64,000 nt of DNA from Mercurialis annua (GCF_937616625.2 NC_065571.1:44191651-44255650); one strand, 5' to 3'. Positions 1-11,813 are shown, counted from the first letter of the stretch. Numbers and translations: made by a program. Notes: generated by a model from the letters alone, not told the origin.

Positions 1-2676
1 AGTCAACTGAAAATACAATCTGAATTTTCTTCTTTGAAGACGGAGGTGAGAGTCATTTATGACTGTATGACGGTGATTGGCGATCATTTTGGCTTAAGCA
101 TGCCTAAGGTATCTTTTATTGTTAATTATAGTTTTTTGAATATCTTTAATGTTTTTGTTTAAGCTAATTTATCTATTTTTTATAGTTTCCTAAGTCTGTT
201 GCTGTAAATGAAGTTCCCAATGATGATGATAATATGGGGGTAAGAGGTTTTTATTTTAGATTTTAATGTATCATGGCGTGTATCAAAACTGTATATTTTA
301 TGTATCATACAAACTGTATATCATTTTGTGTATTTAAACTGTATTTCAGGTTTCTGATTACATTTTTCAAACTGGATATAAAGATGATGCTGATAATGGC
401 GAGGACGGTGATGATGAGTATGAGAAAAATGAAGAAGAGAACAAAGATGAGGATGAGAAAAATGAAGAAGAGGACAAAGATGAGGCTGAGGATAAAAAAG
501 ATGAGGCTGGGGATAAAAAAGATGAGGCTGAGGATAAAAAAGATGAGGCTGAGGAGAAAGAAGATGAGGCTGAGAAGGACAAAAATGAGGCTGAGAATAA
601 AAAAGATGAGTCTGAGGAGAAAGAAGATGAGGCTGAGGAGGACAAAGAGGATGAGCAAAAAAATATAGAAGATGAGAAGGATAATGATAGAAATGATGAT
701 GGTGGTGTTGGTGGTGGTATTGGTGGTGGTAATAAGAAAGATGATGATGGTGGTGTTGGTGGTGGTAATAAGAAAGATGATGATGGCGGTGATGGTAGAT
801 CGATGCATGTTGAGGTATAATTTAATTTCTTCATGCTTAATTTCATTTTATATCTATATTTTAATTTTTTTTAATTTTAGGTCCCTGTTGAGGATGTAAA
901 TCAGGTTGGTTTAGAAACAGCTGCTGGCGAGGTATGTTGTGTATCAATCCTGTATTGAATATGTATCATTTAAGTATATTTATGTTATAATTGTTACTTT
1001 CCTGAAATTAATTTTTTCATGCTTAATTTTTTATTTTTTATTTGTATTTTAATTTTTAGGCCCCTGTTGAGAATGTAAGTCAGGTTGGTTTGGAAATGGC
1101 TGATGTGAAAATGGCTGCTGGCGAGGTATGTTGTGTATCAATATGGTATCAAATATGTATCAGTTATGTATATTTATGTTATAATTGTTTTTTTCTAAAT
1201 TTTAGTTTTCTATGGGGAGAGCAAGTGAAGCTGATGTGAAAATGGTTGCTGATGAGGTTCTATTTTCTGAGAAGAAGAATTTTACTACTCCTATGGATAA
1301 CAAACGGAATATCAAGCCGAGTATTTTATTGAAATCTCCATACTTGGCTGAATTCAGTTCTGGAAACAACGAATACCGCATAGAGAATGCTACTTTTGTT
1401 GTTCCTAAATTGTGTCCATTGGACAATAATTTAGGAGATGTTTTAATGTGCGATGAATATCCGGAGTATCATGACTGGATTGGTAAAGGACATTTGAGAT
1501 ATCCCAAGGCCAAAGAGTAAGCTCTTTTTTGTTTAGATTTAAGCTTTTTTTATTGATATTTTATAGTTTTTGATATCTTTTGTTTGCAGAGGAAGATTTA
1601 TTAAGGAAACAGAAAATTCTATCAATCCTCCTTTCAATTTTGGTGTTGATGTCATTGATGCGAAAGATTTCTTTTTCGTTCTGGAGTATGGTGGACAGTC
1701 ATTGAATACACGGGTAATTGTTGTTTATTATTTAGTTGTGATACACATATGATACACATTTGATACACATTTGATACATGTATTTTACTTAAAGATAATT
1801 TTAGTACACTTACAATACATTTTGTTAATGCAGCACATGGATATCTTATTTTACTATCTGAGGAAGAAAGGAAAATATAACAGTAGCATACAAATGAAGT
1901 TCACAACAACTGACAATTATTTCGATCAAACTTTTCAATCTTTTGTGAGGCTTTTCAAGGATACCGGAGACCGAGACCTGATTTATGAAGATCATCCAAT
2001 TTCTCAGTATATACGTGGCAAACGTATGATTGCGAATACTCCATGGGCTGAGTGTGAATTTGTGCTGATCCCTTTCCATGTGTCTTCAAATAATCATTGG
2101 GCCCTTGCAGTACTTGATTTTAAGCTCAGGACGATCACAATCTATAATTCCATGCGTTCAACTTTGAGTGCTTCGTCAACTAGACTGATTGGGAATAATT
2201 ATGCCTCTTATCTTCCTTTATTTCTTTCCAAGTTAGATGTGTTCAAAGATAATCCCTTTTCTGATTTGCGTTCACCGTTCTATACAAGTCAAGGATTAGA
2301 AGATTCTTTTCAGTTGATTGTTAAATATGACCTGCCAGAACAACAGTTCAAGTAAGTATAGTTTTTGTAATTTTATTTATTTTACATATATATTGTATCT
2401 GACATGTATTTTGTGTTTTTTTTATGCAGTGATTGTGGAGTTTTTGCATTCTCTTTTGCTGAATATATTGTGCATGGGAGAGAGCAAGAGCTTACAAAAG
2501 AATTTGATGTGAATTCCCATCGAAAGCGTTTGGCTTTTTGTCTTTATAAGTATGGAAAATGGAAGAATATGTTTCATGTTGTCAGTGAATCAGAGAGTTA
2601 TCAGGACAAGGACCAAAAGGATGGGAATGTGAAAGCAAAAAGATACAAGATTCGAGCTGGAAAACTGAAACTGTAG
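1..2676 (+). CDS. Ulp1-like (C48) cysteine protease gene of a MULE, 5' partial
   Basis: Nine exons read through with matching phases: 1-108, 186-239, 350-814, 881-931, 1060-1125, 1206-1516, 1590-1713, 1834-2351, 2430-2676. The N-terminal half is a low-complexity acidic Asp/Glu/Lys repeat followed by Gly-Gly-Val runs; the C-terminal half is the Ulp1 peptidase fold. Catalytic His is in HWALAVLDF (about 2095), the oxyanion Gln in PEQQFNDCGVF and the catalytic Cys in DCGVF, which is formed across the 2351/2430 splice. The usual catalytic Asp (YDS) is Asn here (IYNSM). Such proteins resemble SUMO or ubiquitin-like deconjugating enzymes; their role in MULEs is not established. The start codon is outside the window. 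Confidence 0.8.
420..800 (+). repeat. Acidic-codon tandem repeat inside the Ulp1-like exon
   Basis: About 270 bp of imperfect repeats of GATGAGGCTGAGGATAAAAA-type units (coding DEAEDKK) followed by GGTGGTGTTGGTGGT units (coding GGVGG). Only the Asp/Glu frame agrees with the surrounding exon phases; long open frames on the other strand and in other frames are by-products of the repeat. Confidence 0.8.
826..1187 (+). repeat. Tandem duplication of a mini-exon with its flanking introns
   Basis: Two ~180-bp units. Each holds a TTCATGCTTAATTT stretch, a T-rich acceptor, a small exon (881-931 and 1060-1125) encoding V/A-PVE-x-V-x-QVGLE, and an identical donor GAG|GTATGTTGTGTATCAAT followed by the same TATGTATC..TTATAATTGTT intron start. 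The second exon has an extra MADVKM segment, which is also seen at the start of the next exon (ADVKMVADE). Confidence 0.8.
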
Positions 2677-3138
2677 TTGTTATTTTGAATGAACAATGTT
2701 TTTTTATGCTTTTTGTGTGTTTTATTTTTTAGGTTTGTTTGAACACTGTTTTTTGTTTGAATTAATGAAGTAAACAATGTTTTTTGTTTGAATTAATGAA
2801 GTAATATTTTACTTTAATATTCCTTTTTATTCACACTTGCACTTTTTTTTAAGTTGAATGTATCATTTATGTATCTTACAGGTATAATATATGTATCTGA
2901 ATTTAACATGTTACCAGATATACATATGTAATTGTTTTTGTGATGCTGTATGTATTATTTTGTGTATCATATATGTATCAAACCTGTATAATATATGTAT
3001 CTGACATTTAATATAATATCAGATATGTATGTTCTACGCAATTAGAAATTGACATACATCACTCTTTAATGTATCAGAATTGTATATAATACTTGGAAGT
3101 TTAAACTATAATAAAAAACACTGAAAGAAATGAATAAT
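2677..3138. other. Convergent 3' spacer rich in TGTATC/GATACA
   Basis: There is no coding sequence between the stop codons of the Ulp1-like gene and the transposase gene. The spacer holds many copies of (A)TGTATC and its variants, for example around 2870-3010 and 3075, and a short direct repeat AACAATGTTTTTTGTTTGAATTAATGAAGTAA. Both 3' UTRs and polyadenylation signals must lie here. Confidence 0.6.
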
Positions 3139-5532
3139 CTAGGTATCTTTTGGCTTGTTTCGGCATGTCTTCCTATTATGTCCAGCGTGTCCGCATTTTC
3201 CACATTGCCCTTGATTTGGATCGTTTTTCGGATTTCCCCACTTTGACTGGTACCTACCCTTTTTAGGCCTTCCAGTTCGTGTTCTATGTTGGGGTGGTTT
3301 GACAATCATGTTCTTGATATGTTCTGGAATAATCCATTCTTCTTCCTTCTCCAATGGATATACAGTTTCAGAATATGTCGCTAACATAGCTGCATTTGTA
3401 TAGTATCTTGAGCAGTACGCATAAGGTTCAATCTTCTTGTCGGCTAGAAATGCTATGGCATGTTTACAAGGAATTTCATCGATATCAAACTTTTTGCATG
3501 TACATGTTCTCTCGACCATGTTGACTGTGTACTTTTTACCATTCTCGAGAACTGTTATGATATCATCTGAAGATGGTTTCACCTAGTATAATAAAAACAA
3601 TAGCAAGATACCGTTTATATACATATTTGATACATTAAAAAAGACAGAAATTTATGAACTTCACAGAAAAGCAGATATATAATATATACAACATAAAATA
3701 GTGATGTACTATCTAATATGAGTTTTACATACCTGTAGTTTCAGTGAATTAATGTAATTTTGCAGAAGTATATCTTCATGGATGGTTGAAAGTGTTGTGA
3801 CTGTATCGATAGCAATTTTTCTGTGTTTGTATGAGTACTCTTGTTGGAGGTCATGTAGGTGCATAAATAAGGCTGTGATCGGCAGTTCTCTTGCATGTAA
3901 TATTGCTGCGTTTAATGATTCAGCTAAATTAGATGTCATAGTTTTATACCTGTTTTTGAGAGAATGTACCCTTGACCACCTTTCATATTTGATTTGCTGA
4001 AGAAATGGTCTTACTCGAGCATCTAAGCTGTCCAACACTTTCATGTGGTAGTCAAATTCAACCTCAGTGTATGCTCTTGCTGCTGCAAAGAAAGGTTCTT
4101 TAAGTTTCTTGGCATTTCTCTTGAAATTTGTCTTGAGGTTATTGAGAAGGTGAAACATGCATACGCCATGAGTAGCTTCAGGATAAATCCTTTTAATAGC
4201 TGACTCTATGCTGAGATGTCTATCTGATACAATGCAGATACCTTCTCTTGTTCCAAAGGCCTGTTTTATTTTAGTGAAGAAATAATGCCATGAGTCATCA
4301 TTTTCTGAATCCACAGCAGAAAATGCTAGAGGAAACAGCTTTCCAGCTGCATCTTGAGCTGTTGCAACAAGAAGTGTGCCACCAAATGTTGCCTTCAAGA
4401 ATGTAGCATCAACTACAATTATTGGTTTGCAATACTGCCATCCTGTAATTGAAGCTTTTAATGCTGTAAATACATACAAAAATGTGCTGTCATCTCTCAA
4501 TTGTATGTCTATGCTAGATCCCGGGTTTCTAGTTCCAAGCATATATAAAAAAGTAGGCAGCGATTTGTAAGATTCACAAGGCTTTCCTCTTAACATTTCA
4601 AATGCCAATTCTCTTGATCTCCAAGCCATCATATAACTGATCTTGACTCCATGTAAAGTCTGCATATCATTCCTTATATCTACTGGTGTGTATGCTGCTT
4701 TGACATTGAGATACTTCATTTTGATGGATGCCGCTATGTGTGATGCTGATGCTTGTTTTTGATTGCTGAATCTGGTCTCTATCGGGCATGTGTGGTTCAT
4801 GTCTTGTTTACGAATGATGAACTGTTTTGTGTGAACATTAATTGACGCTTTCAGATACCATTGACATGTATCATCGATACATTTTACAAAAATGTTCTTT
4901 TGGCATGATTTAACTGTCTTTTGTTGGTAGTGATTATTGATTGCATGAAGTCGTAAGCATGCTTGAAGAGTAGCTTTATCTTTGAAAGTTTTTCCAACTG
5001 TCAGATCTATATCTTGTAGTGGATCTGATACTGATTCTTGATTTTGATCATCGTTACAGTCTATTGTATCAATTGCAAGAAGTTTTGTATACTGACCTAT
5101 TTCGTCGAATGTATCAAACATGTATCTATCGTGTATCGATATGGTATCTTGGTCTCTGTTTGATTCTGAAATAGCTGTTGAAATACTTGCTGCTGCATCT
5201 GGAAGAATTGTCTGTATCTGGCTAGTATCACTGATAACTACTATGCAGAGAGGATACATAGTGAAATCGATTTCCTTTTTCTTGATTTCTAAGTAAAATC
5301 TGAAGCTTGAATCATCACTGATTTTGAGTGGTGGATACTGAATCTTTACTTGATATTTTATCTCAATATTCTGTTTTTCCAAATTTACTTGTATTTCTTG
5401 TGCTATTATATGTAGAAGATCCAAATATGTAGAATTTTGAGGAATCATGACACCAATAACTTCAAAATCTGCATATTGATTTGCTTCAATCCAATTGCCT
5501 TTGTGTTGTATCATCACTGGAATAGATTCCAT
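3139..5532 (-). CDS. MuDR/MULE transposase
   Basis: Two exons, 5532-3733 and 3582-3139, joined in phase 0 over a 150-bp intron (CAG|GTATG ... TACTAG|GTG), giving 747 aa without a stop. The N-terminus is a PB1-like ubiquitin-fold region (about 8-100); a MuDR zinc-binding DNA-binding domain follows (about 178-250, C..C..W..HTC); the RNase H-like DDE core has Asp375 (VVDATFLK), Asp437 (VSDRH) and a likely Glu490/492, with the C-x2-H insertion near 458-461. A SWIM zinc finger (C627, C629, C639, H641) and a CCHC zinc knuckle (C727, C730, H735, C740) end the protein. All key motifs are present, so the enzyme could be functional. It excises or inserts the MULE through its terminal inverted repeats. 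Confidence 0.93.
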
Positions 5533-5907
5533 GATGATACAATATTTGAGATAAAAGATTTGAGGAAGAAGACGATGCTATTTTTGAGGAAGAAGACGAT
5601 GGTATATTTTGTGTATTTGTGATGTGTTTTTGATTTGATATCTTTTAAAAAAGGAAAAAATCAAGTGTTATTTGAATCAGCTAGGAAAGAAACCCGTGTT
5701 TTAAGAGAATGCAACAACAAATAAGGCGCGGATCCCGTGGTAGATTCTCACTAACAGTAATGAGCTATCTATTACACGTGGCATCATATGATAGGGATGG
5801 TGGTGGTGAAAAGTTTTGATTGTTTTTGGTAGTAATGTAAAATAGGAGAGTTAGGTGGTAATTTGTGAAATACTGATTAATTAATGTGGTAAAAATGTGA
5901 TTTTCTC
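5533..5907 (-). promoter_or_regulatory. Transposase 5' region and right terminal repeat of the MULE
   Basis: Upstream of the transposase start (on -). It includes a ~24-bp tandem duplication (TTTGAGGAAGAAGACGATG at about 5561 and 5585), GATACA motifs, and at 5800-5907 an AT-rich terminal segment with the putative end GAGAAAATCACATTT. In MULEs the terminal repeat usually carries the transposase promoter. Confidence 0.5.
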
Positions 5908-6594
5908 AATAAAAAATTAAGAACAACTATGATGACATGGACTATGACTTTTCTTTAGTAATGGCTAAAGAGTCAATTTAATACCACTTGAATCAAAATG
6001 ATATTTTTACCATCATCTTCAACTTTAGTACCCACCTCACTATTCATCAATCTCCTGTACAAGAATACCACCAATAATATCATTTTTTATCTTCTTCAAA
6101 TAATAAACAAAACCTAAATGGAGAACATAACAATGACAAAAGGGTTTGTAGGAAACTTAGAGCTCAGGTGCCATTAACAATTTTTGTTGCTGTTTTATGT
6201 TTGTGTTAAGTTCGTTGATCACTTGCTTGAAGAAAATCGTTGGGTTAATGAATCAATCACCGCCATTATCATTATAATATATAAATTTCTCCCTCTGTAA
6301 TTTTATTTTAGTCATATTATTATACACATAAGCAAGTTACCGGTTTGTTATTAACGGAAGGGGTAATTTGCGCCACTTAAAAATTTTAGAGGGCTTAAAT
6401 GGACCCAAAAAAAGCTAAAGGGTTAATATATACTTTCTGGTAAACTACAAGGGCTTTTTTATACCTTATGCCTTATTGTTTTTCATTGTAGAAAATGTTA
6501 AAATGTATAAACTAATTTAATGTCCCATAAAAGTTACTAACATAAATTTTACTAATAGTTTCACTTGTAACTTATATTGTTTGAATGGTTATAG
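5908..6594. other. Region between the MULE and the sugar-transporter exon
   Basis: No clear gene. A short stretch at about 6117-6210 reads MENITMTKGFVGN and then, after a frame shift, PLTIFVAVLCLC, which vaguely resembles the start of STP sugar transporters (GFV..LT.FV); it may be a decayed first exon. 6350-6470 (ACGGAAGGGGTAATTTGCG...) resembles a repeat terminus but no partner was found. Confidence 0.35.
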
Positions 6595-7266
6595 GTAATA
6601 CCAGCCATCATTGTTGAGATGGGTCTGGACATAGAGAAGCAATTAACTTTAGAGTTTGGATATTCTGTGGCTATTGGTTCTGCATTGGCTTCATGTTTCA
6701 ACTATTTAGCCTCATATCATGTTGTGTGGGGGTGGAAGTTTTCTAAAGGAATTGTTATTCCACTTGCGTTTCTCGTATTTGTCGGCTCATTCTACATTTA
6801 TGAGACGCCGTTCTGGTTGATTGAGCATAGAAGACAAACTGAAGCTAAACTTGTGCTAAAAAAAATGAGGTGCGCAGTGAATGTGGATGTTATATATGAT
6901 GAAATTGAAGAGAAGGTGTTAAGACGTACAGTTGATAGTAATGTCCGAGAAGTATTTCATCGGCGAAGCCGTCCATCTTTAGTTATCACTATTGTAGCTA
7001 AGATATTAGTTCAATTGTTGGAGTTTTCTGTATACACCAACTATGGACCGTTTCTGCTACGATCATTGGACTACGAGTCTGATGAAGTTTTTCTTTTTCC
7101 GGTTATATTTTCATCTCTGAGCGTTATAGTCGCATTTATTCAGCCATTGATTTTTATGAGATTCGGAAGGAGGAGGTCTCTTATTATAGCATCGTTCCTC
7201 ATGCTTTATTCTCTGGTACGTATCTTTCACCTCCCACAATTTCTTCTCTTTTGCATTAATATTCTA

Positions 7267-7500
7267 CGTACTACAAGAAACTGCTTCATTAGCGAAGGAA
7301 AAAGTGGTCGTAAATTCATTAAAACTGGTCGTAATATATCTGCCGGGAAGGGAAAAATCCGGTCGTAAGCCGTTGTAATAGACTCCGCCGTTAAAAGTAT
7401 TTGGGACGGAAAGAAGGTATCCGGTCGTAATATTTTTTGCGAAGGTAAATTTTCCCTTTGCTAAAAGAACATTAATAACGACAGAAAATCATGTCGTTAT
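7267..7500. mobile_element. CACTA (En/Spm)-type terminus in the transporter intron
   Basis: TACTACAAGAAACTGC at about 7269 resembles the plant CACTA terminus CACTACAAGAAA. It is followed by clustered subterminal motifs typical of this superfamily: GGTCGTAA (four times), TTAGCGAAGG, GACGG and ATAACGACA. I did not find the opposite end (..TTTCTTGTAGTG), so the element is truncated or its far end has decayed. Confidence 0.5.
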
Positions 7501-8289
7501 TCAATTGATACCTTCATTATTATATAATGCAATTGCAACCACAATCTAAAAACCAATTACGACCAAAATCCCTTCGCAAAAAAAGAGAGGCTGTTTAAAG
7601 CACAAGCAGCAACAATTCCTATATAAAATGCACTAAAAAGGTTTCCAAAATAATTCCTGACAATAGAAAGCTCCTAACAATATTAATTGACACGAAACAA
7701 TTTTAGTACTAATAGAATCTCAAACCACCTTTAAGAACAAATTTTAGTTTACAAAGTACACTAAAACAAAGACTATATATTCAGTTCTTGTCTCCTAAAA
7801 CAGAGATCATAAAACCTACAAAGCCTACTAAAACTGAGATCGTAGAAGTCTACAAAGCCTACTAAAACTAAGATCATAAAAGACCGTTAGTGTTCCAAGC
7901 AAAAATGAACACATCTAGAGTAGAGCCTCTCTTGCACAAGGAAACAAAAGCTGCAAAAAATAACAAGAACCAAATAAGAACTCTAATTAACGAAACATGA
8001 TGCACCAAAATTGACAATTACCATTTTAATACAATTTTAAAAGAATCTTCAATATTTCAAACCAAGTTCAAAAATTCATTTTGATTTCCGCTTCCAGTTA
8101 TGTTACTTCCAATCACTACTAAAATATGAGATAAATTCAATACACATAGACATTAAGGCCACAATTGCACTGAAAACATATATGATGCTAGTTGTTGATT
8201 CACACCCAAAAAGAAAATAAACTGACAGCATCATGACTAAATCCTATGTCAATTTCTATCCAGTTCATACCAAGAAAGAGTAGCAATAT
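7501..8289. other. Intron sequence, probably CACTA-derived, with a short tandem repeat
   Basis: No coding sequence. At about 7790-7890 a ~38-bp unit (CTACTAAAACTGAGATC.. AAGTCTACAAAGC) occurs three times. The rest is AT-rich, without recognisable structure. Confidence 0.45.
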
Positions 8290-8298
8290 CCAAAACAA

Positions 8299-8720
8299 TG
8301 GGTAATTGATCCTGAAGATCACTGAATTTTCGAGTTTTTTCATTTCAGTCACTAAACTATTTTTTTTTTCATTTTGATCACTGAACTTTCATTTTTTTTC
8401 ATTTTGCTATTTTCCGGCCAAAATTGCTTAGGTGGCAGCCGGAATTAAATTTTTTTAACCTGAAAACTTGCCATATGTGCATTATTTGATCTAAAAACTC
8501 ATTTTCAAAGTGAAATTATGTATATGTGATAAATTTTCAAAGTAAAACTTGTAAAATTCAGTTGTCACATGTCAACTTCCGGCTGCCACCTAAGCATTTT
8601 TGACCAGAAATACCAAAATGAAAAAAAATGAAAGTTTAGTGATCAAAATGAAAAAAAAAATAGTTTAGTGGCTAAAATGAAAAAACTCGAAAGTTCAGTG
8701 ATGGTGAGGATCAATTACCC
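8299..8720. mobile_element. Foldback MITE with 9-bp target duplication (family 1, copy 1)
   Basis: Ends GGGTAATTGATCC and GGATCAATTACCC are inverted, and the complementarity extends about 150 bp inward (for example TTAGGTGGCAGCCGGAA against TTCCGGCTGCCACCTAA) so that the whole 422 bp can fold back. It is flanked by the direct repeat CCAAAACAA (8290-8298 and 8721-8729). A 9-bp duplication fits the Mutator superfamily. A relative with the same terminal sequence is at 36584-36946. Confidence 0.85.
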
Positions 8721-8729
8721 CCAAAACAA

Positions 8730-10716
8730 GTGTATCAAAGCTATGTTGCATAAACACATCAAATTTACACTCTAAACACACACATATAAAACAATGCTAA
8801 TGCATCTCACAAACCAATTTATGGATGCAAGATCTACTGAAATACTAAGATGACATGTACTAAACATTATTCAAGAAACAGGTCATGCAAATTCTATAAT
8901 CAAAATATAATTTGATGAGTGAGATAAGGAAACTCAAAGAAAGCATGCATGAAATGACATTAAGTAATTAAGAAGTCTGTTTGTTTCCTGAGACAATTAT
9001 AGTTTTTTCTGGAGAAAAACAAGGAGAACATCATAAATCAATCAAGAAAACAATAAGAATCAGATATTTATTCTGACGTGAGACCTAAACTTAACACAGA
9101 ACAAAATAGGTTGACAGAAGCATTATAAACCTCTGAACAATAAGCCTGTCACAAGAATAATTCAGCAGGATTAACCCAGCCACTTCTTCTAGACAATTCC
9201 CAATCAAAAATTTGCTCTTATAATGGATAGAGACTAAAAAACAGAATAGCCATTTGCATACTCTGAAATTTGCCAATAAATGGATAGAGACGATCGCACG
9301 AAGAAGGTGAAAAAAGAGAGTGAGAGAGGCGCGGAGATAATGAAGAAAAGCGAAATAACCTAAAAACAGAAAGTTATAGACATATTAGTTACTGAAAGTA
9401 AACACAAACATAAACATGATACTACTTAAACTACATCTGCAAAAACTTGATCTTTTGCAAATCATTATAGATTAAATAAAATTTATATTATGTTGTGTTA
9501 TTTTAATCATTTGTTTTTTCAACTTTAGTCAGACGTCATCATAAGAGTAGAAACAAACCTCAAAAATGGGATACGTTACATTAACAGAATAAACGATGTA
9601 CAAATAAAATAAAATTTAGATTTAATCACAGAAAACAACACCACATTTGTTGTTCTAGAGCTGCAGTAGTTTACTATTAACTACTAAAAAAGGAATCACA
9701 CAGCAATCAGCTGCTTCTGTTTATCATGCACACATTGCACAATTACAGACTAGTTTTGAGATCAATTGAAATGTAGAGCTTCCATTCAATTTACATATAA
9801 AACAAAACTTCAAAAGAAAATCCAAACAGCTTTAAAAAAATTGCTTACCGCATATAGGAGAAATTCGAAGAGTAATCCCAAGAGCAGCAGAGAATGTCGG
9901 TTGCTTTGACTCTGTACTCCTGCAAAAACAGTTACAAAAATGAGCTCAAACTTTCATAGAGATAATACACAATTAAACAACAGCCAATTATACTTAAATA
10001 AAATTATAGGAACCCAAAAATAAAACCTAGCACATCATTTCACATTAAAACACGGTGCTAAGGATTTGGTAGAGAGGATCAATAATCTTCATTTTCAACC
10101 AATTATTCAATCTGATAATCATCGATATCACCGCCATTTATAAACTCGTATAATCTCATGGTTCATATAAATTAAGGACTGGTCTCATGGTTATTGCACT
10201 TTAAGATAAAACATCATGTTTATTGCATTTTAAGATACTCTTATGGTTCAAATAATTGTCAGGTATGGTAGCATAAAACATAGCCTAAATTTCTAAGTAT
10301 TCCAGCTTATTTGTATCATGGCTTATCTGTAGAGCAACACAGCTCAAAAAGGAATCAAGATAAAATGGAGGATTATGAACCATTGAGCAATGACATGAAT
10401 GAAGTCAATAATTTATTTAAGTTTGTTTTTGAATTCTGAATAAATTCTACCTGCAAACAGAATGTACTCAGAATTCAAAACTTTATCAAAATTAAAACAG
10501 AATGTGCTCAGCTTTCACTCTAAATCTGAGTACCTGCAAACAGAGTGACACAAAATTTTATCACAACATATTAACATAAATTTTCAACTCTAAATCGCAG
10601 TTAAAGCTTCAACTCTGTACATAAATCGCAATTAAATCTTCTACATTACCAGTTAAATTGCAGCTTCCACTCTAAATCTTCAACTCTATTAACCAGTTAG
10701 ATTAATTTTCATGCAG
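8730..10716. other. Remainder of the transporter intron
   Basis: AT-rich non-coding sequence. Short segments such as 9840-9925 look like gene-derived or transposon-derived sequence but have no supported reading frame. The intron ends with TTTTCATGCAG at 10716. Confidence 0.4.
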
Positions 10717-11139
10717 ATGTCTGTGTGGGTTGTATTTTACCTTCAAGGTTTCTCTCATTTCTATCTTCAGACTCGTGACGTTTGCATAATTCTGAGTTTG
10801 GCTGCTTCATATATAGTTGCTTATAACATTTGTTCTGGACCAAAAACATGGTTAAAGGTATCATTTCCATTACGTACCGGTGAAGTTGGATCATTTTGGG
10901 AGGCTGCAATATCCATGCTTGTTTGTTTTTTTACCAATATGTTTACTATGCATTTGGTGTTCGCTCTAGAAGTACACATATTTTTGTATTATAGTTTTTG
11001 TGCTTTAGGGATGTTTTTCTTTATTATGTTGTTGGTTCCTGAGACTAAAGGGGTACTTATTTATACTATGCCCAGACGAGTTTGGAGCCAACATTGGTTA
11101 TGGCGCAAATATGTATCTTACGACGATGAATATGTATAG

Positions 11140-11813
11140 AACACTCATTATCATTTCACATTATATCTATTAAATATGTATCCTAAGCAAGACATCTCTA
11201 TCTTCGTATTTGATTGCCATTTTTTGTTTATTTTTTTCCTTATCATCTTAATTTTCTTAATATTTTAGTTCATTAGTAATAAAAGATAAGCAAAACTAGA
11301 ACATATGTGCTGAAAGAATAGGACATAGAGGACATGTAAAGAGCTTCTCTTAATTTGGTAGGTTTAATCACCATATTCATTCAAAGCTTAATGTGATTTA
11401 CTATACTAGCATTTAACATGCACGTTTGCACCACCCATCACCATGCTAATAAGACCATAATCCCTAATATTGGACGACTACCTACTTTTGAAATCAAAAC
11501 CAAAAAAGAATAACTAATACTTTTGGACAAGATATTAGAATGGTGAAAGGATGAAAAAGTCCCATAATGTATTCTTTCGTGGTATTCTAAGTTCGTCGAT
11601 AAAAGTAGAAATTAAAACTATCCGGCTCTGGAGCTTTCTTCTCAATACAAGAATAGAGTGCCAATAAAACCCCTTTCTCATCAAAAGGCCGAGTCATTGC
11701 CTCATCTTGAATCAAAGACAGTTGTTGAAATCAATATCTGCAAGACCAACAGACAAACAATACTGCCTACCATAGAGAGAATTGAAAAAATATCGAATGT
11801 AAAATGTGGTTGT
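11140..11813. other. Intergenic sequence after the transporter
   Basis: Downstream of the last STP codon. AT-rich; AATAAAAG at about 11278 could serve as a polyadenylation signal. Nothing else recognised. Confidence 0.4.

Larger units (their letters stand above)
1..5907. mobile_element. Autonomous Mutator-like element carrying a Ulp1-like gene (right part)
   Basis: A MuDR-type transposase gene (3139-5532, -) and a Ulp1-like cysteine protease gene (1-2676, +) converge, the arrangement known for plant MULEs that captured ULP1-like genes (Kaonashi/KI-MULE type). Read from the right, the sequence starting at 5907 is GAGAAAATCACATTTTTACC, a typical MULE-like terminus, followed by about 100 bp of terminal-repeat-like AT-rich sequence. 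The left terminus lies before the window, so the partner repeat and the 9-bp target duplication (expected AATAAAAAA, 5908-5916) cannot be confirmed. The intact transposase frame suggests a recently active copy. Confidence 0.75.
6595..11139 (+). pseudogene. Divergent STP-type monosaccharide transporter, 5' incomplete
   Basis: Two exons in matching phase 0: 6595-7215 (207 codons, after TATAG|GTA) and 10717-11139 (140 codons and stop, after CATGCAG|ATG). The first covers the middle of a major-facilitator sugar porter (..EFGYSVAIGSALASCFNYL.., then PFWLIEHRR where STPs have P-x-SLIERG, then RFGRRRSLI, the GRR loop motif). The second covers the last membrane segments, ending VPETKGVLIYTM..VWSQHWLWRKYV, the STP C-terminal signature. 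The first ~130-160 residues (first helices) are missing or decayed upstream, where the MULE sits. The SEIFPLE-type segment is strongly altered (KVSFPLRT). No stop breaks the two exons. I infer a gene remnant; an intact gene with 5' exons beyond the window is possible. Confidence 0.7.

Noticed and set aside
305..846. Long open frames on the - strand rich in Leu/Ile/Phe or Ser/Pro
   Set aside because: They are mirror frames of the acidic codon repeat; the + frame splices in phase with the protease exons.
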